Source of the DNA: Parachlorella kessleri
Lineage: Eukaryota > Chlorophyta > Trebouxiophyceae > Chlorellales > Chlorellaceae
DNA: 14,239 nucleotides
Direction of reading: 5' to 3'
NCBI GenBank assembly: GCA_001598975.1
Contig: BBXU01001668.1
Location: forward strand, 1 to 14,239
Part shown: piece after piece, positions 10,501-14,239 of the stretch
Numbering within the stretch: position 1 is the first letter of the stretch
How the letters are laid out: each line of letters starts with the position of its first letter
The notes under the pieces: generated by a model
What the model was told of the DNA's origin: nothing
Database searches by the model: none
What the model saw: only the letters and a program-made list of their open reading frames with translations
Made by a program: the position numbers and the translations under genes

Positions 10501-10993
10501 TTGCATCTGCACCCCTGCCTTCTCCCCGGGTCCTTAACCGAGACTGAAAAGACTCCAAATGTACATCAATCTAGCTTTCATTCTAGCTGTAGGGTGATCC
10601 GTCGTACTAGTATTGGTCCTGTGAGCCCTCTTACAGCTCTGGGTCAGCCATTCACGGGAGAGACGTACAAAGAGACATGCAAACCATCCCAGTATGCGTG
10701 TGCAGGGCAAGGCGCAGAATTGGAGGCTCACGATGTGCGTGTGCACTGCCCTCCTAGCCACGAGCGCCCTCCTCTTTTGGGCAGCCAGGTGCACAGCACC
10801 CTCAGCGCAGCAGCACCCAGACCTGGTCTTGGTCGAGGAGCGGCTAGATGATGAGGAAGGTCAGATAGGCAGCGGGGGCGTGGAAAGTGGTAGCTGTAGG
10901 GTAGCAGCGATTGCCGGAGGGGACATCAGCGAACCCTTGCTAGCCAAGCATGCGCAGGACGGGGAGGAGCAGGCAAGGGCAGGTGATAGTTAG
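7549..10993 (+). CDS. SPNS: Spinster-type major facilitator transporter (SPNS-like), complete, 8 exons
   Basis: Plant and animal Spinster proteins are 12-helix carriers, linked in animals to export of sphingosine-1-phosphate or lysophospholipid. The substrate here is unknown. Exons: 7549-7698, 7912-7954 (43 bases), 8157-8372, 8598-8822, 9002-9220, 9567-9760, 10068-10196, 10706-10993 (TAG 10991-10993), giving 487 residues. Helix 1 is about 12-24, ending in the conserved D26-R27-G28, then the plant-like VNG and GYGIQ-GDFDLS stretch. Helices 2-6 lie in 66-198, with IDDRAPRQQK and LGYIYGG. A loop covers 199-225. Helices 7-12 follow, with YYGPKA, GTLSGG, LDRVGG (296-301), GVGE and GDIPSPPL (380-387). 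A 67-residue acidic tail (421-487) includes EERLDDEEGQ and ISEPLLAK. The ATG is the first in frame after the TGA at 7444. The N-terminal tail is only about 11 residues. Intron 1 has a GC donor. Confidence 0.92.
7699..7911 (+). other. GC-AG intron (transporter intron 1)
   Basis: The exon ends GGCATCCAG and the intron begins GCGAGT; the acceptor is GCTGTGCAG before GGTGACTTT. Joining them gives GYGIQ-GDFDLSLWKDG, which lines up with GIQGHFNLS in the plant Spinster proteins. An earlier AG at about 7836 would also hold frame but would insert some 25 residues that relatives lack, so I chose 7912. Confidence 0.75.
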
Positions 10994-12310
10994 CTTGTGT
11001 CGTGCTGTGGTGGCATTTTGAGTCTAGGAGCCAGGGTGGGTTAGCGTGGAATGCGGGGTAGTAGCGCTTGGATGTATATGTGATTTTGGCAAAGCTCGGA
11101 GGGGTGAAGCGCAGGTGATCGCATGTCCTTTCCAGCTTCAGCTTCAAGTATCTACCCTTTAGTACTTTGTTTGTAGATCAGCTAGGCACTATCCTAGTCA
11201 CCTCATACCTGGTACCTTCTTCTTGTCCAGCTGAGGAGGCTAGCCGCCCGCACAATGCAACTACAGGCGAGGAATCATCCCCAGCCTTCAACTTGAGATG
11301 GGACGTCAACTTACTTTACAATCACGCACACACAACCAGCGGCCAACCGGCAATATTTACATGACAAGTGAGCATAATGTAGCCCACATCAACAGACTTT
11401 ATCACAGTGCTAGCAAATGCCCAACAAGACCCAATGCAGCACAGTATTTGCAACAAACAGTCACCCAGGCAAAGACCAAGGGTCGAACTGGGGTGTGATT
11501 TTCCTGCTACAGCCCAGACCCAACCACACCAGTGAAGAATGAGGTCGAACAGAGTACCCGGGACCATGTCAATCCATGGCCAAGAATAACATTGAGCCGC
11601 AAAATCACCTCCAAATCAACAGTTTCAAGCCCTAAGACATCAGAGCGTCATTGATGTCAGGGACGAGGAAAAGTACTGCGTTTCCAATGGCATACCGGTT
11701 CTAGCCTGCATATTCGTATACCCTGACAGCTATACCACCAGGCGGCACACCTAAACAGCGCAACAGCTACCCATCACTCTGCTCACACCAATGCCGCAGC
11801 CACCTCAACCCATAAAACCACAGCACGGCCGGGAGTGAAAGCAACTCTCGGCAGTTTGCCATGGCTGGATAAGCTAGGCATGGCAGGTCGCTCAGTAGAG
11901 CTCCGCGCCTGGGCACTCAACAAAGTCACCCTTCATGGCGCTCCCCCTGCGGCAGCAGGCAAAGCAGGCACAGAAAACCGCTGGGTGAGGCGTTTCAGGA
12001 CCAGACAGACAGGCAATTTCGCCTGCCAGTCACCCATCTTGCCAAACCCTCCGCTAGTAAACAAGTATCATTCACAGGTGTACGGCACACACAGGCTGTC
12101 TCTGCCTCCACTAACACACATGCTTATACAACAGACTGGCCACGTCACCATGGTCAGTACCAGGGGCAAAGCCATCAGGCATCCTAGCAAAAGGCTAAAA
12201 CCATGCAGAATTTAGGGTTCAGGGTTCCAAGGCATTTTATAAACTCAGGCAACCCTAGGTTGGTGCTAGCCGTGCGGGCCCTGGGTTATCCGGCAAGGAT
12301 CACTTATACT
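10994..12310. other. Gene-poor region between converging genes (presumed 3' UTRs)
   Basis: No convincing coding sequence was found in these 1.3 kb. A plus-strand frame of 126 codons (11835-12215) has no family resemblance, and Lys, Thr, Pro and His are scattered as in chance frames. On the minus strand, TGTAA signals appear only near 11361-11316, so the 3' UTR of the right-hand gene could run about 1 kb from its stop. No plus-strand TGTAA follows the transporter stop before those sites. A short AGGGTT-rich stretch at 12212-12227 is discussed under rejected items. Confidence 0.5.
11316..11361 (-). terminator. TGTAA polyadenylation signals for the right-hand minus-strand gene
   Basis: The plus strand reads TTACA at 11316-11320 and 11357-11361, so the minus strand carries two TGTAA signals. 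They are the first on the minus strand after the last recognised exon, apart from the TGTAA at the exon's own donor/stop (12314-12310). They lie about 950-1000 bases past the stop, which would be a long but not unusual algal 3' UTR. Confidence 0.4.
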
Positions 12311-14239
12311 TACATATTGCAGTTGCCGTAGTTGGCAGACCCCTGGTTGAAGGAGCCCCGGTTGGCAGACCCTCTGCAGAGACAAACAGGCACTTGCACT
12401 TTCAATGCAAGCAGTGCATGCAAGCAGCTGCTTGCAAACACGTCAGAACTGGGGCATAAGCCATCCCAGGCAGCAATGCAATGACAAGGCCAGCATGCAA
12501 CACACCTACCCTATATGCACCTTACCATGGAGAGAAAGCTAACAAATTATGCCCACAGGTATACAGTATGAGGAGGGCGAGGAGGAGAAGCAGGCTGGAC
12601 TGCCCGCCCGCCAACCTCCTGGTACACACAGCAACCGGGGCTAGCACAACCAGGATTTCACAACAAGTGCACGGCAGCCAGACTCACAGGTTGTAGTCAC
12701 CAAGGTTGGTTGAGCCATTGTTGAAGTTGCCCTGCATGGAACGGGCAGACAGGTGACCGGTCAAGTGCCACGCCATGCAGACGGGCAATGTGGCAGGCCT
12801 CACCACCGAAGCACCAGGCAGCGGCAAGTCTTGCAAAGGCCATGGCTTAACACAAACAGAACTCAACGCATGCGCCAGTTCTGACTCAAACAGGTATTAG
12901 TAAGTTCCTCCATGGAAGGGCTCCACCGGAGACACATGCTTCCTGGTACTTGCAGGCCATCACGCCCTTACTCACCACGTTGTCGCTGCCAGACACCGAC
13001 CAGCCGAGGTTGTTGCCATACCTGCAAGCACAGGCTGAGTCATCAGAGCCAAGCCCACCCCCGGGCAAGCAGCTTCCTGCCCCTTCCAGGGCACCACCAG
13101 CAACACTTCAGAGTTGGCAAACCGCACCTCCCAGGCCGGACAGAAGTGATAGGGGTAGGTTTGCATATACGTCCACCTCAAGCAGCGCTACTGTTAACAA
13201 TTTGCACAAATACAAACAGCTTCTCCCCCCTTTCAAATTTTGCCTGCTTCTTGACGCAGCTGGCACCCGCCGCACTGCTGTCTGACCCCTTCCTGTCACG
13301 TGCATTTCCATCTTAAATACAAACACACTCACCCCATGTTATTGTCCCCAAAGTTGGCGCTGGTGAAACGCCTGCTGCAGCCGCTGGTGGCCGCGCCCTT
13401 GATGCACTCAATGTACTGGAAGGCTGTGCAGGGGGCGCCCTGGCCGTTAGGCAGGCCCATGCCCTCGCAGGTCTCACCTGCAGAACACCAGGGCAGAGTG
13501 GGTCACAACTCCAACCGTCCCAGCATGCAGCATACCGCAAGGTGGCTCCAGGTGCCTCTGCTGGCGTTGAGCAGGCACAACCGTTGGTAGCCATAGCCCC
13601 GGTTTGCAGCTAACCAGAAGGCCATGAGTTGCCGTCTAGCAAATTCAAACCACTTCATTTGTCGTCGCACTCCCACCCAAGGCACACCATGCAAGCGAGA
13701 GGATGCCACCATACAGGGCACCAGAAGGATTGCAGAAGCCAGGACACAAATCCAGGGCCACCATAAATCGCAGGACAAGCGAGGGCAATAGCTGTCGGCA
13801 GAGAGCATGAGCCCAGCCTGCTAAAGCAGCTGCCTACCTGTTGCGATCTGAATCGAGCGCACTGTCTGGCCCTCACTGAAATCGGCCTTCCTAGTCTCAC
13901 CCACACCGTCAAAGCCATTCTTCCTGCGGAGAAAACCAGCCAAGAGGGTAAGCCTCATACACCCAAGTGGGTCGCCCCTACGCTCGCAAGTCACTTCCAC
14001 GCAAGCAGGCTACCTCTAATGACGGCGGCTCAGCAAGTATGGCCTCCCAATTGCAAGGCACCGGGCAGGTATTTGCAGCAGCAGCAGGGGGAAATGTATG
14101 AATCTAGGAAATTGCTTGCTTGGGTCGCCACCACAGTCGACTCACGCTGGTTCAATGATAAAGGGCCTCCCTGAATCTGTAGCTTGCCTAAGTCTAGTAG
14201 ACTCAACTGTGCAACTGCTTAACAGCACATCTGCCTCCT
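12311..14239 (-). CDS. Unrecognised protein with C-terminal G-x-x-N-x pentapeptide repeats, 3' part of gene
   Basis: Proposed exons, in transcript order: from beyond the right edge (or within 14239-14177) to 14146, then 13923-13838, 13477-13333, 13021-12976, 12731-12688, 12373-12314 or 12311. Phases agree at each join. The first exons give SGRPFIIEPA, KNGFDGVGETRKADF and QTVRSIQIATG. A compact domain with four Cys follows (ETCEGMG, GAPCTAFQYIECIKG, ATSGCSRRF). From SANF on, the protein is about eleven units of five residues starting with Gly, nine with Asn at position 4, such as GNFNN, GSTNL, GDYNL, GSFNQ. Such repeats can fold as a right-handed beta-helix; here that is inference. The Cys domain suggests a secreted or wall protein, but no signal peptide is in view. 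The last exon either stops at TAA (12313-12311) or splices at the overlapping GTAAGT. I do not recognise the family. Confidence 0.7.
12331..12372 (-). repeat. 30-base direct repeat inside the last pentapeptide exon
   Basis: GTTGGCAGACCC on the plus strand occurs at 12331-12342 and again at 12361-12372, exactly 30 bases apart. On the coding strand each copy encodes GSAN, and the pair spans GSANR-GSFNQ-GSAN. Two pentads have evidently been copied as one 10-residue unit. Confidence 0.85.
12419..12436. repeat. Perfect 18-base palindrome in an intron
   Basis: TGCAAGCAGCTGCTTGCA reads the same on both strands. It lies in the intron between the last two pentapeptide exons. ATGCAAGCAG also occurs just upstream at 12405-12414, so the left arm is present twice. 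No function is evident. Confidence 0.8.

Noticed and set aside
11478..11500. tRNA T-arm-like GGTCGAACT
   Set aside because: No matching acceptor, D or anticodon arms could be folded around it.
11835..12215. Plus-strand 126-codon frame with ATG
   Set aside because: No family resemblance, no splice partners, and it lies opposite the presumed 3' UTR of the minus-strand gene.
12212..12227. Telomere-like TTTAGGG-TTCAGGG-TT stretch
   Set aside because: Only one exact and one imperfect unit, with no array. It is too short to call an internal telomere repeat.
12213..12240. Possible further pentapeptide exon (LGTLNP on the minus strand)
   Set aside because: Only one G-x-x-N match, and no acceptor in the right phase without a stop.
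12857..12883. CAGAACT/AGTTCTG inverted repeat in an intron
   Set aside because: Seven-base arms with a 13-base loop are expected by chance in a sequence this long, and nothing near it suggests a function.
12912..13316. Plus-strand frames over the pentapeptide gene
   Set aside because: The minus strand gives phase-consistent exons with a clear repeat; the plus frames are low-complexity shadows.

Overview
This window is nuclear DNA from a eukaryote, most likely a green alga (chlorophyte, probably Chlorophyceae or the volvocine group). The sequence is GC-rich and every gene is cut by many short introns of about 90-500 bases. NUF2 is followed by TGTAA, the poly(A) signal typical of green algae, and the protein relatives that fit best are plant or algal. 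The species cannot be named from this sequence. No bacterial, viral, CRISPR, tRNA or rRNA feature was seen.

Layout: four protein genes. (1) 1-2730, minus strand: the 5' half of a DEAD-box RNA helicase of the Dbp7/DDX31/plant RH17 group, running off the left edge. (2) 3015-6810, plus strand: a complete 11-exon gene for the kinetochore protein NUF2, head-to-head with the helicase across a 284-base shared promoter. (3) 7549-10993, plus strand: a complete 8-exon gene for a Spinster-type major facilitator transporter. (4) 12311-14239, minus strand: the 3' part of a gene for an unrecognised Cys-containing protein ending in a run of G-x-x-N-x pentapeptide repeats, running off the right edge. Genes 3 and 4 converge on about 1.3 kb with no gene, read here as 3' untranslated sequence.

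I built the exon models by hand, joining reading frames only where splice-site dinucleotides and codon phase agree. In the two complete genes the exon lengths sum to a multiple of three and give proteins of 453 and 487 residues, close to the family norms. The genes do not form a pathway. They are housekeeping functions (ribosome biogenesis, chromosome segregation, lipid-type transport) beside a lineage-type repeat protein.

Most worth a second look: the pentapeptide-repeat gene, whose repeat exons are cut close to pentad boundaries; a coding-like island inside a NUF2 intron with no legal splice donor; two GC-AG introns; and loss of the usual transmembrane-4 glutamate in the Spinster protein. 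I found nothing that amounts to a new multi-gene system.
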